A stretch of 64,000 nt of DNA. It comes from Meloidogyne chitwoodi (Eukaryota; Nematoda; Chromadorea; Rhabditida; Meloidogynidae). Each line of letters starts with the position of its first letter. The stretch's first letter is position 1. Positions 21,522 to 35,000 of this stretch are shown one piece after another. The notes beneath the pieces were generated by a model. It was not told the origin of the DNA and did no database searches. It saw only the letters and a program-made list of their open reading frames with translations. The translations under genes were made by a program, and so were the position numbers. The DNA lies in assembly GCA_015183035.1 (NCBI GenBank), contig JACZZP010000007.1, positions 2,441,149 to 2,505,148 of the forward strand, in the 5' to 3' direction.

Positions 21522-23719
21522 ATGATGCATAATTTTGGCAAAGACCCAAATAATACTAAATTGCACAACAAAATTCGGATTCTTTTTGCAAGGAATCCGC
21601 CAGACGCATTTGATGATTGTCGTCACTTTCCGAATCCAAAGCCAACCGTTGCATGTCCCTTCCCTGGATGGTGTGTAGAGGCATATATTTTTATTAAAAT
21701 CAAAAATTTATTTGTTATAAATAGATTATCAATTATCTTGCTGAATATTTAAAATTAGAGATTGAACCATTTGTTCTACATAATGAGATTGGCGAGCTGA
21801 ATTGGGGTTCTCATGTAGGTTTTGAGGTTATTTTTAATTACTAAAATAATTTTTAAGGAAAATGGTACTTGGAATGGTGTTCTTGGCTTTATTCAAAATG
21901 GCACTGTTGATACGGCTTGTCTCTTTTTCCAACGTACACAACTCCGTGCCGAACATTTTTCATTTTCATATCCATTAACAAATGTAAAGCCCACATATGT
22001 AGTTCATAGTCAACATGATGAGTGGAATATTTGGAATGCATTTATGCCATATTCTCTTTCTACGTGGCTTTCGATGGGCATAATGTTAATACTACAAACT
22101 CTAGTTATTTTTTTTATTTTTAAAAATACATATTGTGAAAGTTATAAAAAATAACTTCAGTTTTGTTTATATGTTGCTCAACTCGAAGTGAGAATTGGTC
22201 TTCGTAACCAACTAGAGCCTTTTCAAGTATTCTGGAAAATAATTCGACTTCAATTGTATCAACCGGATAGTTTTGACTTTCGTACAGCGAGTGGAAATTT
22301 TGCTATTCTTATTTTTACTATAATGCAATGCCGACTACTTCTTGACATGTATCAAACGTTGTTACTTTCCGCACTTTTACAACCGGTAGCTGAAAATCCA
22401 TTTAGAGATGCTCGAGAAATGGTTCGCTTGATTGGAAGTCAACGCTTTAAACTTATAACGAATTATATTGGAAACTGGTATTTAATTTTTAACTATCAAT
22501 TGTATTATTTAAAAAGGTACTTTGAGCAGTTGCATAATTCCAATGTTTCTCATTATCGTTCCCTTCGTCTTGCAATTGCACAAAATCCCATACATGTGGC
22601 TAGTACAGTTTCTAAGGCATTAGATAAAGTGCTACAGGTACCAATCATAACAATAAATTATTATATATTTTCCTAAAAATAACTTAAATTTTCAGGGCGG
22701 TTATATTTATCCAATCCAGGAGGACAGTATTGGAATGCAAATGGCAAAAGAACGGTATGTAGTAAATAAATAGTTGCAAAAAATTGCTTGATAAATAAAT
22801 TTTAGATGCGGGGCTGGACTTGTCTTTGTCTCAGAAGGAATGCCAGAAGTAGGCTCTCACCTCATCTTCCGTCGTGATAGTCCATTTGTTAAGCTGTTTG
22901 AGCGAGCAATTATTATGAATTTAGACTTTGTGCGAAGGACATTTAAAAAGTAATAGTACTAGAACATAATATTATGATGAAAACAATCAAATCTTTAAGA
23001 AAATATCGAATTATTTAAGCTGAGAATTAAGATAAATTTTCTTGAATTTTAGATACTTTCATTCCGGTTTCAAGTTAATTAAAGAGGAATCAATTGACAA
23101 TGGTTCTTTATCAAAATGGAAAGGAAAAATTAGCAATTGTAAAGAAGAATTCTCGCATTTATCCCACAAAGGCCATGGTAGATGGCATTTTGGAACAAAT
23201 GGCATTGAGCTAAAACCATTGAGTGAATAAAAATAATCTTGTCAAAAATAATTTAAATTCAGATTTTGGCTCAATGTTTGGTGTTATACTCGTAGCTATT
23301 TTTGGTCTGTTACTTTCTTTTTTGGCTTTCTGTGCAGAAGTTTATTATTACCGGAAGAAGGAGCGTTTACTTTTTCGATTACGAATGAGACGGGCTCTAG
23401 CAGAACAGGCGCATTTAACCGCTGCTGCTCAAGTACATTATTATTTTAAAAGAATGATTAGAATATTTATTCGGCTTTTTTAAAGTATTTAAATATTCTA
23501 ATCATGTTGAGGAATTTAGAATTAATACATGGCCCATACTACTGGGTGTCAAAAAAATGTGGGCTGCCTGGATTTATTCTTTTCTTATTTTCTTTAAAGA
23601 TTAATGAAATACATATTAAGGTTTTTGTTAATCAAGATGTGCAAGCAAAAATAGAGAATAAGCTACAAAGCCCGACAATTGGCGAGCTTCATGCATGCTT
23701 CGGTGAAATCTACATTTGA
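21522..23719 (+). CDS. Divergent ionotropic glutamate-receptor-like channel (IR type)
   Basis: About nine exons; the first ATG used is 21522, but an upstream exon is possible. The order fits a ligand-gated channel lacking the large amino-terminal domain. S1 half: ENGTWNGVLGFIQNGTVDTA and FSYPLTNVKPTYVVHSQ. M1: SLSTWLSMGIMLILQTL, spliced to FCLYVAQLEVRIGLRNQ. Pore/M3: FRTASGNFAILIFTIMQCRL and LDMYQTLLLSALL. S2 half: NPFRDAREMVRLIGSQRFKL, IYPIQEDSIGMQMAKERCG and LIFRRDSPFVKLFERAI. M4: DFGSMFGVILVAIFGLLLSF, then a basic tail ending HACFGEIYI. The canonical SYTANLAAF pore motif of glutamate receptors is replaced, so ligand and ion selectivity cannot be inferred. One intron near 21680 seems to need a GC donor. 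Confidence 0.75.
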
Positions 23720-24054
23720 TTTTCTTTATTTTTATTGTAGTATATCTACTTGTTGATTAATATCCAGTTTTTGTTCAAACTATGTATATTTTAATCAATT
23801 AAGAAATACATAAATTAAACAGGTTTTGTGTTTTCTTTATCCATCTTTTTCTACCCGTCTGCAAACTTCCATTGGCACTGAGATTGGAGGATGTTATTTT
23901 TCTAAAATAAATGTAAAAATTAGCTAGATATTGAATTAAATTTTTGGGTAAATTAAATAATAAAAAATATTAATCAACGTTTTAACTCCAAAAGGAGTTA
24001 AAACTTAAATAATGTTTTGCTTCTATGTATTAGATATTTCTAACATGGATATAT

Positions 24055-24775
24055 TCATCCTACCATTTGAGGTACTGTTTTTTCAAACACTGGCACTAGT
24101 CCTAAATCATCACCAGGTTTTGGAAGAGGCACTTGAGGTGTATTTTTGCGAGGTCTCCCCGATTGCCGAGAAAAATAACTCTTCCAGAGGCGTTCAAGGT
24201 CGTCTACAGTGGTGACGTGAATTTGCAAGTGTTTTTTTAAATTTCCTTTAAGGCGACAAGTTTTTTCGCAAAATGGACATACAAAAGTATTCCGATGGAA
24301 GACATTCATATGAAGAGATTTGTGCTCAAATAGGTTGGATTTAAAACGAAACGACCTATGACAATGGTCGCATTTATGTGGACGATTTTTATCTGAGTTG
24401 GTGAAATTTGAAGATTTAAATGATGAAAAAAAGGAAGAAAATCTTGAATAAAATGAAGAATTCAAAGTAAAAATAGCAGAACTAAAGCTGCCATTTGATA
24501 AAATGTTGGTGTGTTTTTCTTTAATTCTTGTTGTTAGGGTCGATAATGAATGTATATCCAGTTGTAACAACAATTCACTCAATAACACTAAAAAATTGTT
24601 TATAGGGTGGTCAAATTTTGACTAAAATTTAATATAATATTCAAAATTTTTCCCAAATTTATGTTTGAAAGCCCTTACTTTGACATTTTCTTAGCTCCTT
24701 TTCTTTTAATTGTTCCATCAAGTCAATTTGTTTTGTTTGCTGCTCCTTGGATGAGTCAGCTTGGTAAGCTGGCAT
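24055..24775 (-). CDS. Small C2H2 zinc-finger protein
   Basis: Minus strand. The main exon 24055-24588 joins in phase to an upstream exon (ATG 24773-24775; ELRKCQ end at a GTAAGG donor). The frame stays open 15 bp further, to a tctcattcag acceptor, so more 5' exons may exist. A Gln/Lys-rich helix (SSKEQQTKQIDLMEQLKEKE) and Ser/Phe-rich linker precede two fingers: HKCDHCHRSFRFKSNLFEHK (SLH) and FVCPFCEKTCRLKGNLKKHL (QIH). A basic SGRPRKN motif follows. The double finger with a short spacer suggests a sequence-specific DNA-binding protein. I do not identify an orthologue. Confidence 0.78.
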
Positions 24776-25871
24776 TAGGTAAGAACTGAATGAGATATGG
24801 AAAATTTAGTACCAATTTTTCTTGTTTTTCTAAAAAAAATATTTAAAATGTGAACTTTAAATTTAATCAGTTTAAAAGAAGGCGGAGTAAGAAAGTAAAA
24901 ATTATTTAGTTAATAAATAAAATAAAAATACATTGTTAAAATATGTTGAATTAATTAAAATATATAAATTTATGAATAATTCAATTCTTACTAATATGTA
25001 GTACATTATTTACTTTTATGTAATAAGAAGTTAAAATGATAAAAATATTTGATATGTATGTATTTAATTTGTTTTCCAATTTGTGTTACCTACATATATT
25101 TATAATTTATTAAAATTAATTTTTTGTTCCGCAAATTAAATTATGTTTTTACTTTCTTATCCGCAAAATATTTAAATAAAAGAATATAGGTAAAATGTAC
25201 CTATTTTTTAGTTGTTTTCTTAATGTTCCGCCAGCAGTTAATATAAAGTACATAATAAAAAAGTACATCCACCCTTCGAGGCTGGCTGGTTACCAATCAG
25301 TCATCATCAATATAAGGAAATAAAAATAAAGATAACAACGAAATATGTTTAAAGAAAATTTTATGAACAATTAAAAATTTGTTGTCCTCTTTTCAATTCC
25401 TATCATAAAAGTTTGTCTTATTGGTATAGGTATTAAAAAGACAAGGAAGAAAAAATGTTTTGATATTTGACTGATTGAATTGAAAAAAATAACTTAAAAA
25501 ATTACCAAGAATTGTCTGACAATGAGTAAAATTAACAATAAGGTTACATGCAGACAAACAATAATCTATTGACGAGTCTCACTATTGCAAGCTTCTCCTA
25601 GAAATGTAAAAAATAGTATTGCAACAGACAAGGAATAGGAAAAACGGTACAAGATATAAAAGGCTGGCGACAAATTATCCGAGACCATTGTCGCGTCAAA
25701 TCAGCCCGCGACAAACCGGGTTGAACAAGAAAAGGAAATTGGCTTGAATTATTTTTTATTTTTTTAAGTAGAGGGAATTCATAGATCCTCTGTCTAATTT
25801 TCCTTCTATTTGTGCTTTTTTAATTTGTTCAAATTTATAGAATTCGTTACTGACAATTTTACCAGTAAAAA
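24776..25871. other. Intergenic, probable cohesin-gene promoter at right
   Basis: AT-rich with no ORF. About 200 bp before the SCC3 ATG there is a GC-richer patch (25660-25730) with a 7-bp inverted repeat GCGACAA...TTGTCGC (25667-25673 and 25688-25694) and a further cgcgacaaaccggg. These may be promoter sites; no factor is assigned. Confidence 0.4.
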
Positions 25872-28800
25872 ATGCAGTCTACGGTCGTTCGTACAAACAC
25901 ATATTCACTTCGTGCACGGAAACAAGTATCCTTTGATCGTGATTATTCTCCACCTGAACAACCTGTAAAAAAACGTGCTAAGATTCAAGCGGCGCCAAAG
26001 AAATCGGCTTCTACAAAAAGGATTCCATTATCAACTGCGGTAAAATCAGCAGCTCCAATATTTGAAGATCCATATTATATTGCTCTGAAATCAGGAAAAT
26101 CTGCTAATGTAATTGTATATTTAAAATTATAGCGTCATTTATATGTTAAATTCACAGCTACATTCTTAATTATTTATCAAAATTAAGCAAAATAAAATTA
26201 TGCTAAAAATATTCTCTTTTTACTTTGATTTTTGTTAACTTTTCTATTTTAGTCTCTTGTCGAAAAATGGATGCGCGAATATGAAAACTCACCTGATCAA
26301 GCAATTGCTCAATTTCTGCAAACACTTGTTGCGTCATGCGGGTGTTCTGCCAAATTGGACGCAAATATGGTGCATAACATGGAAATGAAGTTTGTTTTAT
26401 TTTCTATTCTCTATATACATTTTTAAAACGATAAACATGAAATTTCGCAATCTATACTATATTTCTGGTTGATCAGGAATCTGAAATTTGTTTATCTTAC
26501 CTCATTGCAAAATAAAATTCTGATAAAATTTTCTTTGTTTTTCAGTGATATTATTTCTCGAATCAGTGACCAGTTTGATGAGGAGTCAGGTGACTATCCA
26601 TTAATGATGACCGCACCGCAATGGAAGCGCTTTCGAAATAACCTTGGTGACTTTATTACAGTGAGTTTATACATAATTACATTAATGAGAAAATTATCAA
26701 AATTAACCGATATACTTATTAATAGAATCGATTGAAAAAATAATGAGATTTATGTTTTTAATTCTTTATTTAGATATTTGTTTGCCGCTGTAAAAATAAT
26801 ATTCTCTTCGACGTTACTCTCATGGATAGTCTTATCCAATTACTTGTTAGTCTTGCGCAGAATGCTATTCGCGCTTTCAGACATACAGCTACCTTTGTAG
26901 GTTTGTGTTTCATTTTAGAAAATTTTTTTTTGTAATTCAAAAGTATTTCAGCAATGAAGCTATCTTCTGCTATTGTTGATGTTGTTGTTGAGTTGGAAAG
27001 TTTCCGTGAAAAGAACACTAAACAGTTGGAGACTGAACGGTTGAAAATCTCACAAACTGGTTCAAATGAACGCATGGAGTTGTTGTTGCAGTCTAGGGCT
27101 GATGTTTGTTTTTTACATATTTTACACCTCAACTTTATTTCATTTGTTAAGATTTAAAGTTTATACCTATAATTATTTTATGACCATGGGCGAAAATTTT
27201 TTATTTTCCTTTAAATCTATTTTTCAGTTTGACTCAAAAATTGAAGAGCTAACAGCGATGACACAATTTTTATTTCGTTCAGTTTTTGCTCTGCGATACA
27301 GGTTTAAATATTATTGATACATTTATTTTACACCATATTTGTTAAATTTTAGAGACATTGTTCCAGACATTCGTATTATTTGCCTTATTGAGCTTGGAAA
27401 TTGGATGCGTGCTTATCCTGCTTTCTTTTTGAATGATAGTTATCTTAAATATTATGGATGGTGCATTTCTGACAGGGTAAAATTATAATAAAATGCTTAT
27501 TTGATGTTTAATCTCATGCTTAAGATTCCGGATGTGCGACTCTGTTGTCTGAATACACTGCTGCCTTTATACGAGAATGCTGATACGATTGGTCTTTTAG
27601 AACTTTTTACGAGTAAATTCAAAAATCGTCTTGTTAGTATGGTGAGAGATACTGAGGTTGAAGCTGCCACAAAAGCTTGTCAACTTTTAATGTACATTTA
27701 TCGGTGAGAACTTATTTTATTTATGTATTAAGTTAACAATAAGCCTTTAAATTATTTTAATTGTTATATGTAATACTTTCTTTTATTGATTATGTTTGAA
27801 TTATTTTCGTTTTTCCTATTTGGGTGATATGCTGATTTAAATCATCCACTTATATTATATTATTAATAAAATAACTCTTTATCTAACAGTGCATTTCCTG
27901 GGCTTTTTACATTGCAAAACTGTGCTTTGGTATATGAGATGATTTATTGCAATAACCGTCAGTTGGCAGTCTCCGCAGCTGGTTTTGTCAAAGAAAAACT
28001 TTTTGCACCTTCTCCACAATCAAGTGATATGGAGTTTGAATGGAAGTCACAGCAACTTGAACTAATTAAGCAGTTGGTAACTTTTTACAAGGACGGTGGT
28101 GTTCATTATCATCCCGCTTATTTGGTCGATTCTTTTATCGATATTTGTCCTATGTTGCGTGACTGGGCGTCTATGGTTTCTATTCTAATTGAAAATGAAA
28201 GTAATAATTTTACCTATGTTTTATTTACAGCGATTAAGAGATATAATTGCTTCTTATATTTATATTTTTAGTTTACGATGACGACAGTCAACTAATCTCA
28301 ATAATGAGCACAGCTGTAAGGCAAGCGGCCACTGGTGAGCATCCACCTAATCGAATTGTAATCTCAATTCGACGAGGACCTGGTGCTGGAACAGAGAAAA
28401 AAGATTTACGTCTTTTGCAAGAAGAGCGTGTTCGCATTTCTGAGGTATTTATTCCAACACTTCCTCGTATGTTACTGAAGGTAGTTTTTTGTGAAAATTT
28501 TAATTAAGAATTAATTCAGTTTATCGCTGACGAAGAAAAAGTGCTAAATCTTCTTGATATCTTTTTGCACTTTGATTTAGAGATCTATTCTGCCGGGCGT
28601 TTTGAACAGGTTTAAATGGATTTATTACATTAATTAGATTATATTTGATTGTTTGGCTAATTTTAAAGCTCTTTTAGGCGCTTGCCGAATTTATGCAGAA
28701 TTTATGCAGAATCGTCGAACAATATTCAAATGAAGATATATTGGGAAAAGTATCCGAAATTTTTCAATTTATATCTGGAAATATGGCGATTGCTCAATTT

Positions 28801-31421
28801 ACTGAAACGACTCGTGTCCGTATTATTGATGGGGTTGCTAATCAATTACGGCTTCAAATCCAACAATATCTTGAGCAATATAACGACGCCGATCGACGTG
28901 AAAGCAATCAACAGGAACGCGAAGAGGAAGAAACTTTATTACTTTCGAATTACAGGCGAATGGTTGCATTATCAAGGTTATTTTTAAATATTAAGTGTAA
29001 TTTTTAAGTTAGAAATCGAAAAATTTAAAATAAAAGTATCTCAAAAATAAAAACGAATTAATTACTAGGCTGACTACGTGGTTGAGATGAAAATGAAAAT
29101 TTTTAAGACTAGTTAACTTTTTCATATGTTGTTTAATTTTTAGAGCAATTGATATTCCATCAAAATGGGATTTGTTTGATTTGACATTTTCGCTGCTTAA
29201 TAGAAGTATTTTACCTATACCTGATTTGTTGGATCGTGCCATCTTGCTTTGTTATCAGTCTCTAATGTGGGATGCGAAAAGGCTTATTTCAAACACTCAG
29301 GATTTTAAAGACGTATATTTTTAATTTTATTTTTGTTTTTCCAAGTCACACCACATTCTATCCGGGTCTCATTTTTTTTTGCTTATTTATTGATAATGAT
29401 CGTTTATGATTTCCTTAATCAATTTAAAAGAAAAATGGAGTGTAATTAAATAGTAGTTCATTAGCGATATTATTTCTTCATTATATATGTAAATATGTAT
29501 ATTTTTGGGACTCATGGTGTGGTGAGGTTTAGAATAATGAACAAGTACCGCTATTTGTTATGCAATTAATCTATCATTTATTTTTTAAAGAATGCTGTTG
29601 ATTTTATGCGGAAGAGAAGGGATCAATTTATTAAAATATCAGTCTTGATTTTGCGTGAAGAAGTAACCGGCGTTCTTAATGTAAGAATTTTTTAATATTT
29701 TTATCGATTTCAAATGCAAATTAATTTGTATATTTATTGTTAGGCTTACTTCTGTCTTTGCGACGTTCTGATTATGTACAATTGGAAATTGGTTTGTTAT
29801 TTTATTTACACATGTCAATTGTAAAATTTAATCATGGCATGAACTTTTCTAGATTCAATATTCTAAATTGTATATTTAACGGAGTAAAAAATTTTTTTCT
29901 ATCAACCAATAAAGTAGGGTTAACTTATATGAAAAACTGCCCTCCTTCACATAATTCTTTTTCCAACCTTTAAATAAAGTAGAAAAATGTGTTTGACAAT
30001 ATTTACACCAAATATCTTATGCTAAGGAACATTTTTAATGTTTACTTATTCTAGGTGCTTGAGTTCGAACCTGATCATCCTGCACATTCGTTGGCCATTA
30101 AACTCAATCAAGAAACAATCGCGCATATATCTTCTTTCGTTACAAATAATGTTTTCTATGAAAACGTCAACAATTCAAACGGTAAGCGTTTGTGTTTAAT
30201 ACTTAAACTTTTATGGTTGGCTAGTTTTTTAATCAAAAATTTTAAAAATCGATAATTCTTTAGGCTTTTGATATTTCATTTATTCTGATATTTTTAGCAA
30301 ATCATCTACAGATTAATATGTTGACACAACGACGATCCATCTTTATTCATTATGCTAAATTGATCATTTATGGTCTTATTCCTATCATTGAAATTTCAAC
30401 TCTCCTTTGTAATTTTATTAAGGTATTGTTTTTTAAATATTTTTTAAATAACATGATTTAAAATTTAGTATTATAATGACTTTGGAGACATCTTTAAAAT
30501 GCTTTTGCAAAAATGCCGAGAGTTAGACAAAGTGATGACAGCTAAAGCAATTGTTCAATCATTGGTCAATACATTCTATGAGTTGAAGGTTACATATTTT
30601 TTAATAATATAGCCGAAATATAAACCATTATTTCGAATCTCGTTCTCTCCATTTAATTTGCACTCATATTTTTTACTTTTAACTCTTATTTTTATTGTGT
30701 TCTTTTAGGAAATTAGACCTGAAGAAGATAGTGAAGAATTTCAATCACTGAGAGAGCTCGGAAAGAAATTTGCTCTCTCGTTTGGCGTTGATAACATTAA
30801 AAATCGCGAGGCTCTTGCAACAATTCATCATGTTTTTTTATAAAATTAAAAATTCAATTTAAAAATTCATTTAGGATGGAATCAAATTTGTGCTTAAGTT
30901 GGACACGCGAAAACCAAAAAATGCTCAAGAAAGATTTGAGAACTTTGCGTTCTTCGAGATCTTACAGGAATTTTCACCAAAGCTTCATCGGCAGGACAAG
31001 TTGGCTGTGTAAGTTTTAATTCGGAACTCTGGATGGTAATAGTAAAGATATTCTTCCCGTCAGATTATTTTTCTTTTCGAATGATAAATTACTTTCAATC
31101 TTTTGTTCTCATTTTAAAACTAGTTTAAAAAATAAGCTTGTCACCTAAGGTTAAATAAGAACTGGATAAGATCAAACATTACTTTTGCCTGCTGAACTTC
31201 TCTTTTTCCGGATTTTCCTGTTCTTAATATTTTCTAATTTAGGTTGAAATATTTGGATAAAAATTGCCAGCAGGATGACCAAATCAAAGAAAATGCTGAA
31301 GTATGGCAAACATTTCAACTCTACAGGTTAGTCTATGATACTCACTAATATTTAGCTTATTTCAAAAACGTGTTACATTACATTTACTAATTTCAGAAAT
31401 TCACTGGCCAAGATCGATTAG
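25872..31421 (+). CDS. scc-3: Cohesin subunit SCC3/STAG
   Basis: Large plus-strand gene of about 20 exons, ATG 25872 and TAG 31419-31421. STAG proteins bind the kleisin RAD21 and load or stabilise cohesin rings on chromosomes. A basic disordered N-terminus (RARKQVSFDRDYSPPEQPVK) precedes the conserved core: SLVEKWMREYENSPDQAI, DIISRISDQFDEESGDYPLM, APQWKRFRNNLGDFI, AIRAFRHTATFVAMKLSSAI and NERMELLLQSRAD. The stromalin conserved region follows: FALRYRDIVPDIRIICLIEL, GNWMRAYPAFFLNDSYLKYY, GWCISDRIPDVRLCCL, FTSKFKNRLVSMVRDTEVE. These line up well with animal STAG1/2. The rest is a helical-repeat body (FADEEKVLNLLDIFLHFDLE, AIDIPSKWDLFDLTFSLLNR) and a short end, WQTFQLYRNSLAKID. The long acidic C-terminal tail of vertebrate STAGs is absent. 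Confidence 0.93.
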
Positions 31422-32049
31422 AACTTGTTTTTATTAATTACCAAAAAAATCTCCCATTTCCTGATCTCACACAATGACATTTAAATTGTTTGTTTTCCAC
31501 GCTTAAACCACAAATACCTAAATTGTAATGAACCCAATTTCACAACCAGCATACCAGATTTACACCTTAAAAACAAAAACGAAAAATTAGGATAAAATCT
31601 GGATAGTTCAGTCTTTGCTAGTTTTGCTATTGGGCGTAAAATTGAATGAAATTTCTATTTTTCTTCCCAAGCGCCAAATGATTCACATTTTTCACTTGCA
31701 TATTCCGACATGATAAACAAAATTTTCATTTTTACAATATATCTTACTCATCTGAATTGATTATATGTAATGTTTCGTTATAAATATTCTCATCATGATT
31801 TATATAGATTTTACAAAACCAATTTAAAATATGGGAATTAACAAAGAATGATCACAATGTGCAATAGACACTAAAAAGTTGGCAAATCACGAGTTGCAGT
31901 CCTTATCTTATTGCCAATATATTTATTATCGATTCTTATAAATTTCCTATTAAGAACTAATGGATTTGTTTTTAGGTTAGATGCCAGTTGGACTGCAACT
32001 CTACGGAATTGATAGCCTACAAAATTATGAATGGTGTCCTCTCTGTAAA
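31422..32049. other. Convergent 3' region between SCC3 and SEC24
   Basis: AT-rich sequence between two convergent genes, no ORF supported; presumably both 3' UTRs. Confidence 0.5.
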
Positions 32050-35000
32050 TTAAGAAATAAGGGAGCGTATTTCACGGTGTATCAAGCAGAGAAAGTCTAC
32101 ATATGAATGAGCATTATTCGTATATCGATCCTCAACCAAAAACTTCTTCATCCAAGATTCCAACGCATCTTGTTCTTTTACAATGAAAAGTTTTAATGCG
32201 CGTTCTCGGTTAGAATTCAAGTTTGACCAGAAACGACGTAGAGCTTGTGAACGAACATTGTCAAACACAGGCAATTTGTGCTGAATGTTGTGTTTTATTT
32301 CAACGTTTTTAAATGTACCTTTTCTGTGTCCAATTGTGTGATTGATGTGACATTAAATACATCATTAAGCCAAGAGTTTGGCACGCCAGAACCACACCAT
32401 AAGAATGCAACCAACCCATTGTCAATTAGGTAAGCATTATCGGAGGAGAAGTAGTCGAATGATGCTCGGATGGGGGTCGAAACTTCAACATAATCTAAGT
32501 AAAAATTGAAATTAATTTAAGGGTTTAAAGCAAGTTTTTATTAAAGCTGTCTTTAATCTCTTTGGACAAATTGAACTTAGATACCTGCACTGCTGCTTGT
32601 TACGCCTCCATTGTTGTTTTTAAATGCTTCGGCACTGTTGTTAATAACAGAAGATCCAAGTGAAGTAACTGTGTAGATACGTGGATAGAGGAACTGCTGG
32701 ATGACAAGCGGAGTCATAGAAGGAACCAAACTCATCATCCACGCGCGATCATCGACTGTCAGTTCTGCACCTAGATATTTGAAAACAAACATTAGTTTGT
32801 AGAGATTAAATTACAAATTTAAAATCTATCTCCCGAAGTAAAATCGACTAATACATCAATTTTCCTTCACTAAATTAAATAACTATACCGCCATTCAAAG
32901 AATCATGTCGTACGATGCAATTGATATGAAGTGGAAGTAGTTTTGCAAATTCAGGCAATATAAGCTGTCCCATTGGGGCTGGTTCGCTGCATTTTTCACG
33001 ATAAGCAGCAAGGATCTGTGCAGCACGTAAAGTTAATTCGTCACGCATATCCTTTGGGCATTTCATACGTACACATTGCTCCGCTGTTATATCAAAGTTA
33101 AAAGTATATAAATAAGCTCACCTTGTTTGAACAAATGGCTGATCAAACAGTCTTCATCAATATGACGATACAACTGTTTTTTAAATATAATTATTAAATG
33201 CATATTTCAAATAATTATATGTAGGACAACTTGCCTTTTGATAGTCTGCAGTAACAGGTAATGAAATCTGATGGAAATTACTTATATATAATTACATTGA
33301 ATAAAAATATTGGTAGTTATGAGTAGAAGATTTTGTTATTTTCCGTTACCAATTTAATTATTAAGAATTTTCACAGAAAATTGTTGAATTTCATAATTCT
33401 TATTGCCGTAGCGTTACCAAAAAAGTGTATTTTCCTCTCTATGTGTAAAGCCGAAAAAGTGCTATTCTCATAAGTACCAATATATTTATTTAGAATAATA
33501 ACATTATGAACGCGAAGTCGACGTTGTCCGCTGCAACTGGTAAAGAGTACAGCTAATTGGAAATAAGCAGGTTCGCGTTCATCCAGTTTATCATCATATT
33601 TGATCTCAATCTGTATGGATTTATCACTATCAATTGTACTCAACTCAATATCCGTTGTATTTTGCATGTAGAAATTACCAAAAAAGCCAGTTGGACGAAT
33701 TCCTAAAAATTTAATTATTTAAAATTTTGGATAGATATAAATTAAGATACCGGTAGAAGTTCGTAACCGAAGCATCACGTCGAACGCAATTTCCCTACTA
33801 ATTCCATGTCGTAGATCGTTTAAAAAGCGAGACCCATCCTGATCCGCCTTAGTAATAAAAATCAATTTAGAAATGATAAATTAATAAAAAATTAGAAAAA
33901 CAAACATCAAAATACTGATACTTGTAAATTGATCCACCAGTCGTAGTAACCACAGGCGCAATGCTTGAAACGTCGATGAAAGCATTAGGAAATAGATAAA
34001 TGTCAACAGCACAACCATACTTTACGCACTCTTCGCCAAGTTTGCCATAGAAATCGGTCGACGCCGTGAGAACATTCTAACATAAGAAAGCTTTATTTAC
34101 TTAAAACGTAAAAAATTGTAAATACTTTAAAAATAAAACTTAGCTTAAAGTGTGGTCTAACAATAATAAATAAACCTACTTAGTTAATATTTCATGCTAA
34201 ATACTAAAAAAAGTTTTAATACGACAACCTTCTCTTTATCGGTTCCGAGTAGTTTACGTTCTTCTCTGTTTTTGAGCTGACCTGGTGCTTCAAGAGTTGG
34301 TAAGGATGAGTGAAAAATAAATAGTTTGCCCGATCTAAATTTAATAAAAACTAATAGGTACATTAAAAAATTAGATCCAAGAAATTTTAGTTTTAAATCA
34401 AAATAAATTCTAACAATAAGTAGGAAGTTTTTTGAGTAAATTAATAAACAAAATATTTTAAAAAATTTAAAAAACCTTTCAGCATTTCTTAGTGCATCTA
34501 AGCCCGCTTGAATAACAGGGCCAAGGCCGACTTTAATTAAATAAGTTAAATATTATAATTAAAAATAAACCTTCCGTGATACGAGTATTATAAAAATTAT
34601 TGACGATTTCACGAAGGCAACTTAATTGAGTATAAAGTTAGAAATTAATTCATTTTTTAAGCAAGGAATTAAATAATGGTTTTACAAAAATTAAAACCTC
34701 TTAAGGGCTTTTTCGGCTTCATGAGGCTCGACAAAAAAACCTTCAACAAAAGGCACAAAAATGTCAGAGACATCATTTACGACAAGCATTTCCGCATATT
34801 CTGGATGGTTCAAATTGTAGAAATGAACCGATTGATCGTAGGTAGCGAGACCAATTCGCATAGTAGACTTCTCTTGAAAATCATCCCTAAAAAATAAACA
34901 ATTGGTCTATAATTGTATGAGGACCTTGGCAAATCCTTCAAAAGCTCAACAATATTATTACAAAAGAGCTCAACAAGACCCGTGCGTAACGAATTGTATG

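Noticed and set aside
23504..23640. Separate small gene between the last exons of the ionotropic receptor
   Set aside because: The stretch is best explained as an intron; the acceptor tttctttaaag before INEIHIKVF keeps the receptor frame.
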